From CAXBDP01 sp963974465 (GTDB lineage Bacteria > Bacteroidota > Bacteroidia > Cytophagales > Cyclobacteriaceae), in NCBI GenBank assembly GCA_049340005.1, contig JBMPIY010000002.1: 64,000 nt of DNA. One strand, written 5' to 3'. The position numbers and the translations under genes were made by a program. Below are positions 19,301-27,833 of the stretch, in pieces; within the stretch, counting starts at the first letter, position 1; the number at the start of each line of letters is the position of its first letter. A model generated the notes under the pieces. The model did no database searches, had not been told where the DNA came from, and worked only from the letters and a program-made list of their open reading frames with translations.

Positions 19301-19943
19301 CAGTAGTAGTTTCCACCTTTTTAAATTCATAGATAATTCCATCGGCTGTAGTTATGGTAAAGCCTCCTCCACCATAGGGTGTGCCTTCTATCTTTATCTT
19401 TTCCAGACTCGATAAATAAATCTCCTCATCCTCACTCAAATAAAAACTACTTGAACCACCTGGAAATGAAATAGTATAGAGATCAGGTTCTGTATCATGA
19501 ATACCATCTCGGATACCTCGATAAAAATTATTGTACGTGGGTATATCTGTACCATCTGGCAATCCAGATCCAAAATCAAAATATCCATAAAATGACGTCT
19601 CATCAGGTCGCCTCTTTACTATCCTTGTAATAACTCCTCCAACATTCAAATTCCAATTCATCCCTACCCAAGAAGCTAAATCATTTACTTTAACTCCTTC
19701 TGCATTATAACTAAAGGAAATAGGGACATTAATGTCCTTATGTATTAGTTGAAAAATGGGAATGTTTACGGATGGTTTCCCAGTAAACTCTGCGGCACTT
19801 GATAGCGCCACTTTGCTAAAACCATGTGCTGTTGGCGACGCTGGTACCTTATCTACAATATGCGGTAAATTTTGTGAAATACCCAATTGTACTAACCACA
19901 TATTACAAAAAATAATGAGTATAACGAATCTAGTGGAGGCCAT
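16347..19943 (-). CDS. secreted RHS-repeat protein without toxin tip, 1198 aa
   Basis: A signal peptide (ending about GISQ, residue 24) precedes a conserved N-terminal region with PVNIPIFQL-like strands (seen as GKPSVNIPIFQ) and SFSYNAEGVKV. Recognisable YD-type repeats appear near the C-terminus (YEYDLFGRLKLIRD), which ends at a short tail with no core or toxin tip. A carbohydrate-binding-like beta module lies around residues 1070-1150. Proteins of this type are often paired with DUF6443 RHS proteins in Bacteroidota. It heads the RHS operon and may form part of the shell or carrier; that role is inferred. Confidence 0.75.
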   Translation of the reverse strand: MASTRFVILIIFCNMWLVQLGISQNLPHIVDKVPASPTAHGFSKVALSSAAEFTGKPSVNIPIFQLIHKDINVPISFSYNAEGVKVNDLASWVGMNWNLNVGGVITRIVKRRPDETSFYGYFDFGSGLPDGTDIPTYNNFYRGIRDGIHDTEPDLYTISFPGGSSSFYLSEDEEIYLSSLEKIKIEGTPYGGGGFTITTADGIIYEFKKVETTTVLGSGMISTFSYESAWHLTKISSPKFPNESIEFSYSQENLNNEFNVISENRMWPLLEGSFSETTISRDNSISYIAWRLDAITSPLVKIEFIESATSRLDVTSSKALSKIVIKKRADINSSFQNHKVFQLSHFYTTAAESTKRLYLASITERSGDETESLPPYSFIYNTGAIPGYESRAQDHWGFYNGKTSNTTFLKSEVYFAHHIEGPIFKVIAGDDREPSETHLKMGVLQKITYPTGGTIEFDYEINRHKTDKGQLYGLVDDNFYMLGTQRIDFRNDWDYIENTFGDFQVELQVKRSDAFGGDPLEPFISDTTNFNINVTQLFVQFEPEIVDSGGAPFTEVPFAKVQKLVSGSWQDIGELYFSGTQQDNITMEMSDGDYRIITYAKHSLGPVSDYSRLRVLWLHKTSIPIAYEVGPGLRLKSIKEWDGTKTGKVQLRTFDYKDDEGVESGVLYVPPINSYKFFEGTNINHLYLVQSSQNQYNYFGGSALGYGKITELYGENGELGKKETYYEAYPPGELFMDSSNPNSRDYPFPEPNFSMYNFGKVLETKDFKWTGSEYQLISKNENQYEYTLEFLDEKVTGTLVGIFSSEFSNALDPLMIIQYDRKTHWPKLKKNIITEYEENGERINEKIFTYEITPGHLNPTSIEERITSGNEAESTITYMSYPLDYAHKASAFTSALVDAHMHNSLVETYKARKVGTQLRYISGQLYEYSSSAAHLQPIAVYNWQLPSGNRTYQTTFSPSKNSTGSSIDWDSRYKKVSEFTYLSGTNRLIEAREVALQGGSYQTINRTHFIYGHSNNLLLAQIQGADNVSETGFTSFENENLGNFTYASAGVQTSTASYAGNRYFRLTSSRSIQKSNLNSSKDYILSFWAKGTNSISITGEGPVSLTSEWKYYQEVISGRTNITISSSGADIDEVRIHPKTALMQTFNYDVLNGLLSENPQNGMPTRYEYDLFGRLKLIRDHKGDIRKAFEYYYQQSIN

Positions 19944-19973
19944 AATTAAAATTTTCCTTCTATTTAATAAAAA

Positions 19974-20001
19974 TAAAATTAGTAGTCAAATTTTTAAACA
20001 A
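19974..20001 (-). promoter_or_regulatory. candidate promoter of the RHS operon
   Basis: On the minus strand, TTG (20001-19999) and TAATTTTA (19981-19974) are separated by 17 bases. This matches the Bacteroidota -33 TTG / -7 TAnnTTTG pattern except for the last base. It lies about 30 bases upstream of the ATG at 19943, with an AAGGA stretch between. Confidence 0.45.
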
Positions 20002-20220
20002 TTTTAATGATAATAATATATATAATGTATATCAGTGACTTACATTAAATTTGACTTATAACAATCATATTTTTTCATTCATACAAACAATATAGTCGTT
20101 GATAACAATTAAACAACAAAAACTAAATAGATAAGATTTTATGTATAAAATAATTAAAAACTATATACTCTTACTTAAATCTAAAATTATTTGAGCCTTA
20201 ACAATTCATTTCATTAACTG

Positions 20221-20275
20221 TTAGACATTTGAAATGTCGTACTCCTGATAAAGAGGATTTGTAATCCGACTTTCG
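20221..20275. repeat. palindromic repeat, copy 1
   Basis: Contains AGACATTTGAAATGTCG (self-complementary core) followed by GATAAAGAGGATTTGTAATCCGA. Nearly the same arrangement recurs at 22068-22120. It resembles dispersed REP-like elements of Bacteroidota. Confidence 0.55.
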
Positions 20276-20508
20276 ATAATGAGCGAAAACTCACATCCCC
20301 AGCAATGATCCGAATCAGCCTGCTTGCCGAGGTAAGAATTTCAGAATTACCAGAACTTTGCATCAACATCACAAGACCGAGAATGGGTCAAACGTTTATA
20401 GAAAAAGGATCCAAAATCAACATACGACCCTATATGGGAGAACCAATAAGCCGTTCATAATGGCAATAAACATTATGACTCTTTCAGGGCCATAAAAATT
20501 ATGATTCT

Positions 20509-21255
20509 AAGCTCCAGCGGAGCGAAATATCCATAGCCCACGGTTTCAACCGTGGGATAAAGGAATAGCACAAATCATCCTCCCGCCTCAACCATCCAAA
20601 AATAGAATTAGACCTAAATCAACTGCTCTCCAAATTCAACAACAACTCTTCAACATTCTCTTCTTTTTGAATCATCTGCTTTCACCGTATTTGTCTGAAC
20701 TATGATTAAACTGATTTTTTTGATAGACTATGATTTCCAGCTCCAACGGAGCAAAACATCATTAACCCACGGTGTAGCCGTGGGATAAAGGAATAGCACA
20801 AATCATCCTCCCGCCTCAACCATCCAAAAATAGAATTAGACCTAAATCAACTGCTCTCCAAATTCAACAACAACTCTTCAACATTCTCTTCTTTTTGAAT
20901 CATTTGCTTTCACCGCATTTGTCTGAACTGTGATTAGAGATGATTTTTTTGATGGACTATGATTTCCAGCTCTGTGTCGTCCTGAAATAGATTTACAATT
21001 TACGTAAATCTATTTCAGGACAAGACACTCCAACGGAGCGAAATATCCATAGCCCACGGTTTCAACCGTGGGATAAAGGAATAGCACAAATCATATTTAC
21101 CGACCGAAGGTGGGCCTCCCGCCTCAACCATCCAAAAATAGAATTAGACCTCCATCAACTGCTCTCCAAACCCAACAATACCTCTTCAACATTCTCTGCT
21201 TTTTGAATTATCTAGCTTCACCGCATTTATCTGAACTGTGATTTTTGTGATTAAA
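20509..21255. repeat. triplicated ~230 bp direct repeat
   Basis: Three copies begin at about 20509, 20738 and 20968. Each opens with GCTCCAACGGAG and a CCCACGG/CCGTGGG hairpin, then a shared tract with CCTCCCGCCTCAACCATCC and a T-rich end (GACTATGATTTCCAG). Copies 1 and 2 differ at few positions. Copy 3 has a 55 bp hairpin insertion and a second short insertion near 21095-21115. No coding frame is preserved, so the unit is probably a non-coding repeat of the REP or small-transposon type. Confidence 0.75.
20973..21027. mobile_element. 55 bp hairpin insertion, IS3-end-like
   Basis: Two 24-base arms pair with two mismatches around a 7-base loop. The insert begins TG and ends CA, is flanked by CTC on both sides, and interrupts repeat copy 3 exactly where copies 1 and 2 are continuous. 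TG...CA ends and a 3-bp duplication are typical of IS3-family elements. This may be a minimal miniature element or two IS ends left by internal deletion. Confidence 0.6.
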
Positions 21256-21294
21256 TGAATACGATGATTTCCACAGCTCATCACGGAAACAGCC

Positions 21295-21327
21295 AGACCT
21301 TCAAGGTTTTCAAAACCTTGAAGGTCT
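21295..21327. repeat. 33-nt perfect palindrome
   Basis: AGACCTTCAAGGTTTT and its complement flank a single C. A second member of the family at 22016-22048 has the same length and changed but still paired stem bases (TT/AA here, CG/CG there). Confidence 0.75.
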
Positions 21328-21752
21328 TCGCAATAGACATCATTTATTTCTAACAAAATTCACCGCCTCTAATCAGCCGTCAACCCTTCTTCCTTCATCA
21401 ACGTTTACTATATTCCGTTATTCAAAAATACGTCTCAATAAAACCTCAAAATCACCACCCAAAACAGTCCTGAATTTCCTTCAATTCCCAATGCCTAATC
21501 AGCTCATTATCCATGCACATTTTGCCCAGTTTCAGACCAAATTATGTCCAAATCAACCAACCTCTTTGCAGAAAGTCATTTTTTCGGAAATATTCAAATA
21601 CTATTATTTTGAACAAGTAAATTTAAAATATGAATTTTTTTCCACTCGATTTTAGCCCATTTTAGTGGGTGTTTACCTTACGGTTTCCTTGGTGTTTCCT
21701 TGCTTTCCTATTGGTGTTTAATTGGTCAATAAGGTGCACAAAACGCATAAAG

Positions 21753-21827
21753 CGAATATTGCGCAGAAAGTAACATAAAACGAAGAAAACGAATATTACG
21801 AAAAATGTGCAATAAACGCATATTGCG
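21753..21827. promoter_or_regulatory. cluster of CGNATATTNCG motifs
   Basis: CGAATATTGCG (21753), CGAATATTACG (21790) and CGCATATTGCG (21817) are near-palindromic copies within 75 bases of non-coding sequence. They could be binding sites or decayed repeats. No adjacent gene explains them. Confidence 0.3.
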
Positions 21828-22015
21828 AATAGAACGCACATTCATTTTTTTATCCCTAAAGGATTCACCAAATTAGTTCAAAGCCGAAGCAAACCACCCA
21901 AAATGGAGGGTGCTGCCAGGCCCGAAAAATACGATGATCATTGAGCGAAAAACGACTCAAAATCGCAAAATTTCGCCCAAAGTTCAATGCCCAAAATGCG
22001 TCCAATTTTTTAACA

Positions 22016-22048
22016 AGACCCGCAAGGTTTCGAAAACCTTGCGGGTCT
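22016..22048. repeat. 33-nt palindrome, second family member
   Basis: AGACCCGCAAGGTTT and AAAACCTTGCGGGTCT pair around CG. Compare 21295-21327: the stem differs at two positions on each arm but pairing is kept. Confidence 0.7.
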
Positions 22049-22067
22049 TCCATCGCCACTGTAACTG

Positions 22068-22120
22068 TTCGACATTTACAATGTCGTACCACAGATAAAG
22101 AGGATTTGTAATCCGATAGT
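22068..22120. repeat. palindromic repeat, copy 2
   Basis: CGACATTTACAATGTCG followed by GATAAAGAGGATTTGTAATCCGA, the same layout as 20221-20275. Confidence 0.55.
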
Positions 22121-22534
22121 ATCTTCTAACAAATCATCCACAGCCATCGCAATTGTCAAATTAGCCTGCGGACCTATGGTAGGAGTTTACCGAATTATCT
22201 AACGAAAAGCTAGCACTAGCGGTGAGATGAACGTTGACTATCAACTCCATCGGAGCGTAATATCCATAGGGATAATGGAATAGCATTAATTATCCTCCCG
22301 CACAGTCGTCTGATGCCGCAAATTGCCTGAATCAACCTGCTTACCAAAGGTGAGAATTTACTGAATTTTAGAATTCTTAGAATTTCTCCATCCTTTATCC
22401 GCCTTCAACCAAAAATAACACATCTCTCATCTCCACTTAAGGCTATTAATATGTCGCTCCGCTGGAGCTATGGGTATTTCGCACAAATTGGGCTATTAAT
22501 ATTTCGCTCCAATGGAGCTTCAAATTCGTTTTTT

Positions 22535-22567
22535 ACAAAAAAGCCCATGCAATCGTACACGGGCTTT
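22535..22567 (-). terminator. rho-independent terminator of the S41 peptidase gene
   Basis: On the minus strand AAAGCCCGTG pairs with CATGGGCTTT, followed by a T run. It lies 23 bases beyond the stop codon at 22590. Confidence 0.75.
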
Positions 22568-22589
22568 CCAATCAATAAACTTCTAAAAA

Positions 22590-25500
22590 TTACTTATCTC
22601 TCCACCCCTCCGGTCTTTTCCATCGGATTGGTGGCGCAGGTTCGCCTTTGAGGTCGATTGCTTGCAGAGGGATTAGTCGCATGGCTTCTTTTACCGCGGC
22701 TTCCAATTGCGTATCAATTCCTTTGATAAGCTGTGCAGGTTCGTAGAAAACCTCAATATCCGGTGCTACACCTTCGGCTTCCACAGCCCATTCACCTTCG
22801 GTATTGAAGAATCCTCCTCGGGGAGCAACCATCCTCCCGCCATCGATAAACGGTGGCGTATCCCAAGTACCCACGAGACCTCCCCAAGTTCGCGTACCAA
22901 CCAATGGGCCTATTTCCATTTCGCGGAACATATATGGTAGCAAATCTCCACCGGAACCTGCATTTTCATTTATGATCATCACTTTTGGCCCCCAAATACC
23001 TGCCATTGGTGTAGTAAAAGGCTTATTGTCATTTGCTCGGCTATTGAAGTATCCTAGCAATTGGCGATTCATGATATCTACCATATAATCGGCAGCAGAA
23101 CCACCACCATTATTACGCTCGTCAATAATAGCACCTTTGCGATCTTGCTGGGCGAAATAGTAGCGATTGAAATAGGTATAGCCAGGATTGCTGGTATTCG
23201 GCACATATACATATGCCAATTGACCATTGGACATTTCATCCACTTTGCGGCGATTATCTTCCACCCAAGCACGAGAGCGAAGTCCTCCTTCGTTGGTCAA
23301 TGGCACCACTACTTGTACACGAGAGCCTTCCATTGTTGGGCTTGAGTTTACACGAATTTTCACCTGACGATTGGCTGTGGCTTCGAACAAGCTAAACAAA
23401 TTCATATCCGCAGTAAGCGCTTGACCATTTACTTCGAGCAGATAGTCACCTTCATTCACGTCGATTCCCGGCCCTGACAATGGTGAGCGCAACTCAGGAT
23501 TCCAGTTTTCGCCTGTATAGATTCGCTTGATTCTGAAATAGCCATTTGCTTTCTCATAATCCGCACCGAGTAAACCTCCTGACACACTTTCCACACTTGG
23601 AAAATCTCCCCCACTTGTGTAGGAATGCCCAACGGCAATTTCGCCACCGAGTATATCGATGATGTAATTCATATCCGAACGATGGCGCACATGATCGACC
23701 CATGGCTTGTACCATTCATAAACTTCGTCCCAAGGAGCACCATGGGTATTATCTACATAAAGGAAATCACGCTGATAGCGCCAAGCCTCCTTATACATTT
23801 GCTGATATTCTTCGCGTGGATCCACTTTGATACGAATATTACCCGTTTCGATCTTACCGTCTCCTGATTTGATGGCACCGCCAGCAGCATTTACTATTCC
23901 CCAATTCGCTCCTGAACGGTAAAGTAAATTTTTTCGATCATTGCTAATCGTTGCATAAGTGACACCCGAAAGAAATTCAACTGATTTTTGATCCTTCAAA
24001 CTGTAGCGGTGAAGCTTAGCTGGCTGGCCTGCTGTATTCTCAATGTAGAAAATATGATCAGCCGGCGCACCAACTGTACCAGTGTAATTCCGAAGAGGAA
24101 CGTCCACAGCAATAATGCGCTGATCAATATCTTCAAAATCAATTTTCACTATCACGTCTCCATTTTTGCTCTCTTCTTTCTTTTCTTCTTTGGCGTGAGG
24201 TTCTTCATCACTCTTTGGCATAAATGGCGAAGGCGTATCATTTGCCAACACTGCCATATACAAGCCTCTATTTATTGGCATATTGAAGCTACTCATATCG
24301 AGCCAACCGGTATTCAATCCAAAATCGGTACTTGCAAGGAAATAGAGGTATTTACCATTTGCATCCCATTGCGGATCAATGGCATCAGACAATCCATCTG
24401 TTAGTTGAAAACTCTGATCTTGATCCATACTATACACTTTTACAGATTTGAACATATTGTCCATTTGCCTCACATAGGCAATCCACTTGCTATCAGGCGA
24501 CCATACTGGATTCAGGGTACGATCCGGATGCGCATAACGGTCGGTATCAACCAATTTCAGCGCTCCATTGCTCAAATTGATATGCCATAAATTGTAATCT
24601 GTATCCGTAAAGGCAATGTACTTCCCATCAGGTGACCAAGCCGGACGGAAGTAAAATTTCTGATTGGGAATGGGATAAGCTTTTGGTGTTGTTAGTCCTT
24701 CTTGATCGCTTACCATTAATTGGTATTCGCCGCTTGCGTCCGAAAACCAAGCAATTTGCTGTCCATCTGGCGACCATACTGGCGCACGATCTGCCGCTGT
24801 GGAGCTATTAGTAATATTCCTCCAATCTCCATTTTCTTTGGGTACAGTAATAATTTCCCCACGATATTCGAAAATCGCGCGCTTTCCCGTAGGCGACAAA
24901 GCTGCATTTGTCAATTGAAATGAGCTCGGACTATCAAACCGAGTTCTTGACCAATTCAAATCACCTTTTACATGGATTTCCAATTGAGTAGATTGGCCAG
25001 TCGCAGGATCAAGCCTATGCAAATATCCGCCTTGCTCATAGACAATATTTCCACCTCCCGCAGCCAAATTCTTGGCATCGAAATCGGCATGAAAAGTCAT
25101 CTGCTTATCCATACCAGTAGCCATATCGTACATCCAAACATTATTTGCATAATCCCTTTCCGATAGGTAATAAAGGGTATTTCCCAACCAAGCTGGGCTG
25201 GTATGTCTTTCTTTATCGAGTTGAGGAGTTTTTACCACTTCATGGCTTTGCATATCGAAAATCCAGATAGGTTGCGCTTGTCCACCACGGTAATTGCGCC
25301 ACTCAGGATCCCAAAAACGATAAGGTTGGTAGGCCATATATTTCGCATCACTCGATAAATCACCTACATGACCAAAAGGCAAAATCAGCGCTTCGGGCAT
25401 ACCACCATCTACTGATACTTGGAAGAACTTGGTGTTGGCAGTTGGGTATCCCTCCCGCCCCGATGTGAAGATTACATGCTTGCCATCAGGTGTCCAATCT

Positions 25501-25832
25501 TGACTCACATCTGAGCCTGGATGCCAAGTCAATCTTATCGGATTGCCACCATCAATAGGTACAATAAATACATCTGTATTACCGTCATATTGACCAGTAA
25601 AAGCCACCCAATTTCCATCAGGGCTTATTTTCGGTGAAGTTTCCGCACCAACTGAGCTTGTTAGCCTGCGAGCATCGCCTCCATCAATTCCTACCACCCA
25701 AAGGTCATTGGAATTTACAAATACAATATGGTTTGCGCTTACACTGGGTTCCCGAAGCAGCATGGTGCCTTGGGCATTTACCTGTGCTATTCCCAGTAAA
25801 AGGAATAACTTGAGGAGTAATAATCTTTTCAT
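22590..25832 (-). CDS. tricorn-like S41 family peptidase, secreted, 1080 aa
   Basis: I chose the ATG at 25832 because it opens a clear signal peptide (LLLLKLFLLLGIAQVNAQ); a longer frame reaches 25898. The N-terminal half holds beta-propeller repeats of the WD40/TolB type (SPDGNWVAF, SPDGKYIAFTD). A C1-like domain with GEIAVGHSY, a PDZ region around LLEVNGQAL, and a tail-specific protease domain follow. The catalytic Ser is in NENAGSGGD (about residue 960), with His in VGHS and Glu in FNTEGEW as likely triad partners, as in tricorn protease. It probably degrades peptides in the periplasm. Transcribed alone and closed by the terminator at 22535. Confidence 0.9.
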   Translation of the reverse strand: MKRLLLLKLFLLLGIAQVNAQGTMLLREPSVSANHIVFVNSNDLWVVGIDGGDARRLTSSVGAETSPKISPDGNWVAFTGQYDGNTDVFIVPIDGGNPIRLTWHPGSDVSQDWTPDGKHVIFTSGREGYPTANTKFFQVSVDGGMPEALILPFGHVGDLSSDAKYMAYQPYRFWDPEWRNYRGGQAQPIWIFDMQSHEVVKTPQLDKERHTSPAWLGNTLYYLSERDYANNVWMYDMATGMDKQMTFHADFDAKNLAAGGGNIVYEQGGYLHRLDPATGQSTQLEIHVKGDLNWSRTRFDSPSSFQLTNAALSPTGKRAIFEYRGEIITVPKENGDWRNITNSSTAADRAPVWSPDGQQIAWFSDASGEYQLMVSDQEGLTTPKAYPIPNQKFYFRPAWSPDGKYIAFTDTDYNLWHINLSNGALKLVDTDRYAHPDRTLNPVWSPDSKWIAYVRQMDNMFKSVKVYSMDQDQSFQLTDGLSDAIDPQWDANGKYLYFLASTDFGLNTGWLDMSSFNMPINRGLYMAVLANDTPSPFMPKSDEEPHAKEEKKEESKNGDVIVKIDFEDIDQRIIAVDVPLRNYTGTVGAPADHIFYIENTAGQPAKLHRYSLKDQKSVEFLSGVTYATISNDRKNLLYRSGANWGIVNAAGGAIKSGDGKIETGNIRIKVDPREEYQQMYKEAWRYQRDFLYVDNTHGAPWDEVYEWYKPWVDHVRHRSDMNYIIDILGGEIAVGHSYTSGGDFPSVESVSGGLLGADYEKANGYFRIKRIYTGENWNPELRSPLSGPGIDVNEGDYLLEVNGQALTADMNLFSLFEATANRQVKIRVNSSPTMEGSRVQVVVPLTNEGGLRSRAWVEDNRRKVDEMSNGQLAYVYVPNTSNPGYTYFNRYYFAQQDRKGAIIDERNNGGGSAADYMVDIMNRQLLGYFNSRANDNKPFTTPMAGIWGPKVMIINENAGSGGDLLPYMFREMEIGPLVGTRTWGGLVGTWDTPPFIDGGRMVAPRGGFFNTEGEWAVEAEGVAPDIEVFYEPAQLIKGIDTQLEAAVKEAMRLIPLQAIDLKGEPAPPIRWKRPEGWRDK

Positions 25833-26067
25833 AATTATGGGTTGATTGGTTGATTTTGCATAGCAATAATTCGAATCCGGCTGATTTTTCGCAACCATAA
25901 ACTAAGCTAAGTATTTTTTTCAAATTCTGTAATAGATTGAAAATGTTGCAGATGAATTATTTGAAAGAATTAAATACCTTTTGGTATGTTGAAAAATGTG
26001 AATTTGGGAATTATAAACCCGAACATAGCATTTTAGTAAAGTCGAACAAATGGCGGGAGGATAAAGA

Positions 26068-27051
26068 ATGACTGAAAAACTAGATGTATTGATTATTGGA
26101 GCAGGGCCAATCGGCTTGGCATGTGGAATAGAGGCTAAAAGAGCCGGACTGAATTACCTTATTGTGGAGAAAGGCTGCATCGTAAACTCACTCTACAATT
26201 ACCCAATGAATATGACCTTTTTCTCTACTTCTGAGAAGCTGGAGATTGGGCAGGTTCCTTTCGTTTCAGACAGCTCACGCCCCAAGCGACACGAAGCATT
26301 GGAGTATTACAGACGCATTGCAACGAGCTTCAAACTAAATATCCACCTCAATGAATTAGTACAACAAATAGATGGTAATTTCCCTGATTACATAATCCGA
26401 ACGGATAAAAACACATATCAGGCAGAGCGAATAATTATTGCAACAGGCTTTTATGATATTCCCAATTTGCTAAAGGTGCCGGGTGAAGAATTACCTAAGG
26501 TGAAGCATTATTTCAACGATCCGCATTTCTATGCCATGCAAAAAGTGATCGTGGTGGGTGCCAATAATTCGTCGGTAGATGTGGCTTTGGAAACTTACCG
26601 AAAAGGTGCTGAGGTCACTATGGTAATTCGTGAAGGCGAAATTGGCAAGCGAGTGAAATATTGGGTAAAGCCTGATATAGAAAACCGCATTAAGGAAGAT
26701 AGTATCAAAGCCTATTTCTATTCCCAAATTATTGAAATAAGAGAGCAGGAGGTGGATATACAAACGCCCGAGGGAGTGATAACCCTACCTAATGATTATG
26801 TTCTTGCCATGACTGGCTATCAACCAAACTTTGCCATGCTCCAAAAATTTGGAATCCAACTAAGTGAAGATGAAAAAAGACAACCCAGCCATAATCCTGA
26901 AACTATGGAAACGAATAAAAAGGGAATTTATCTAGCTGGAGTAGTATGTGGTGGTATGGATACGCACACATGGTTTATCGAAAATTCAAGGGAGCATGCT
27001 AGTAAAATATTTGAGGATATTCTCTCAAAACAAGCAGCATTAAAGAAATAA
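26068..27051 (+). CDS. ypdA: YpdA-family bacillithiol disulfide reductase
   Basis: A 327-residue FAD/NAD(P)H flavoprotein. The FAD-binding GAGPIGLACG is at 11-20, followed by VNSLYNYPMNMTFFST, typical of YpdA. A second nucleotide-binding region (VVGANNSSVDVALE) lies near residue 170, and AGVVCGGMDTHTWFIEN is near the C-terminus. There is no CxxC redox pair, unlike thioredoxin reductase. The family reduces bacillithiol disulfide, which implies bacillithiol as the main low-molecular-weight thiol here. Length matches the family. Divergent from the S41 gene; a GCGGGAGG octamer lies just before the start codon. Confidence 0.88.
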   Translation: MTEKLDVLIIGAGPIGLACGIEAKRAGLNYLIVEKGCIVNSLYNYPMNMTFFSTSEKLEIGQVPFVSDSSRPKRHEALEYYRRIATSFKLNIHLNELVQQIDGNFPDYIIRTDKNTYQAERIIIATGFYDIPNLLKVPGEELPKVKHYFNDPHFYAMQKVIVVGANNSSVDVALETYRKGAEVTMVIREGEIGKRVKYWVKPDIENRIKEDSIKAYFYSQIIEIREQEVDIQTPEGVITLPNDYVLAMTGYQPNFAMLQKFGIQLSEDEKRQPSHNPETMETNKKGIYLAGVVCGGMDTHTWFIENSREHASKIFEDILSKQAALKK

Positions 27052-27142
27052 AACTCATTACCTATTGGTGCTAAATAAAAGAGTCACAAAAACTATTTGA
27101 GTAGATTAATCGTTTATAATTTCATTTATAACATTAATAAGA

Positions 27143-27150
27143 TAGTTTTG
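27143..27150 (+). promoter_or_regulatory. candidate -7 element
   Basis: TAGTTTTG fits TAnnTTTG and lies 30 bases before the chosen ATG at 27181. No clear TTG occurs at the expected -33 distance. Confidence 0.35.
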
Positions 27151-27180
27151 CATCTTTATTGTCTAGAAAAATTAAAAAGC

Positions 27181-27750
27181 ATGAAGAAGTATTTGTTTTT
27201 ATTAATCCTTTTCGTTTTCGTTTATAAGGCAGAAGCACAACAGCAAACCAAAATTGGGCTTAATTTATTGATTGAGCAAAATACTTCAGGGACTTACTTT
27301 GAACCAGGGATTGGCCTTTCTATCGAAAGACAAATAACCAAAAGAAGCGGGATCGAATCAGGATTATATTATCGAACTACCGAACGATCTCTATATACGT
27401 CTTTTTACGACCAACCAAATATACTAAGTATTTCATATATAGATATTTATGAGCATTTTCTATCATTGCCAATCCTCTATAAATTCCACTCTAGAATTGT
27501 GAATTTTGCTGTTGGACCGACCATGGACTACTTCGTAGGTTGGAACCAAGCAAGTGGTAATAGTCAAGTTGAAGTTGCGGATTATAATATCAGCCCAGAT
27601 TTGTCATTTGGAGCAATGCTTAAGTTGAGTAAAGCAATTAGGTTGGGCGAAAAAGCCAGCCTAGAGCCAGAAGTTAGAATAAACCCTAATTTCACTTATG
27701 GAATAGCATATTTGGGTTTTGGCATTCCACTAAAGTTCAGAATTGATTGA
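27181..27750 (+). CDS. outer-membrane beta-barrel protein, 189 aa
   Basis: The ATG at 27181 starts a signal peptide (KKYLFLLILFVFVYKAEAQ); the open frame extends upstream to 27097 but without coding character. The mature part alternates amphipathic strands with glycine and aromatic residues, such as GIGLSIERQI and GIESGLYYR, and ends in a barrel-like FGIPLKFRID. This is the small OmpA/PorT-like barrel family common in Bacteroidota. No specific function can be assigned. Confidence 0.75.
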   Translation: MKKYLFLLILFVFVYKAEAQQQTKIGLNLLIEQNTSGTYFEPGIGLSIERQITKRSGIESGLYYRTTERSLYTSFYDQPNILSISYIDIYEHFLSLPILYKFHSRIVNFAVGPTMDYFVGWNQASGNSQVEVADYNISPDLSFGAMLKLSKAIRLGEKASLEPEVRINPNFTYGIAYLGFGIPLKFRID

Positions 27751-27776
27751 TATTAATACACTTATAAAAAGGAAAT

Positions 27777-27810
27777 AAAAATTGCGACCCAATAATGAGT
27801 CGCAATTTTT
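27777..27810. terminator. bidirectional terminator
   Basis: AAAATTGCGAC and GTCGCAATTTTT form a strong stem with A and T runs on both sides. It lies between the convergent barrel gene and the flavin reductase gene. Confidence 0.85.
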
Positions 27811-27833
27811 ATTTAAGAGTATCCTTAAACTTA

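Larger units (their letters stand above)
20008..22589. other. gene-free repeat-rich region
   Basis: No convincing gene in 2.6 kb. Short open frames show no coding character. The stretch contains a triplicated long repeat (20509-21255), a hairpin insertion, several short palindromes and fragments built on GCTCCAACGGAGC and CCCACGG...CCGTGGG. It separates the RHS operon from the core gene at 22590. Confidence 0.7.

Noticed and set aside
22441..22530. Riboswitch or small RNA near the S41 gene
   Set aside because: The sequence is two copies of the GCTCC...GGAGC repeat motif and lies downstream of the gene, not in a leader.
25833..25898. Longer N-terminus for the S41 peptidase
   Set aside because: The signal peptide begins at the ATG at 25832; the extra residues would bury it.
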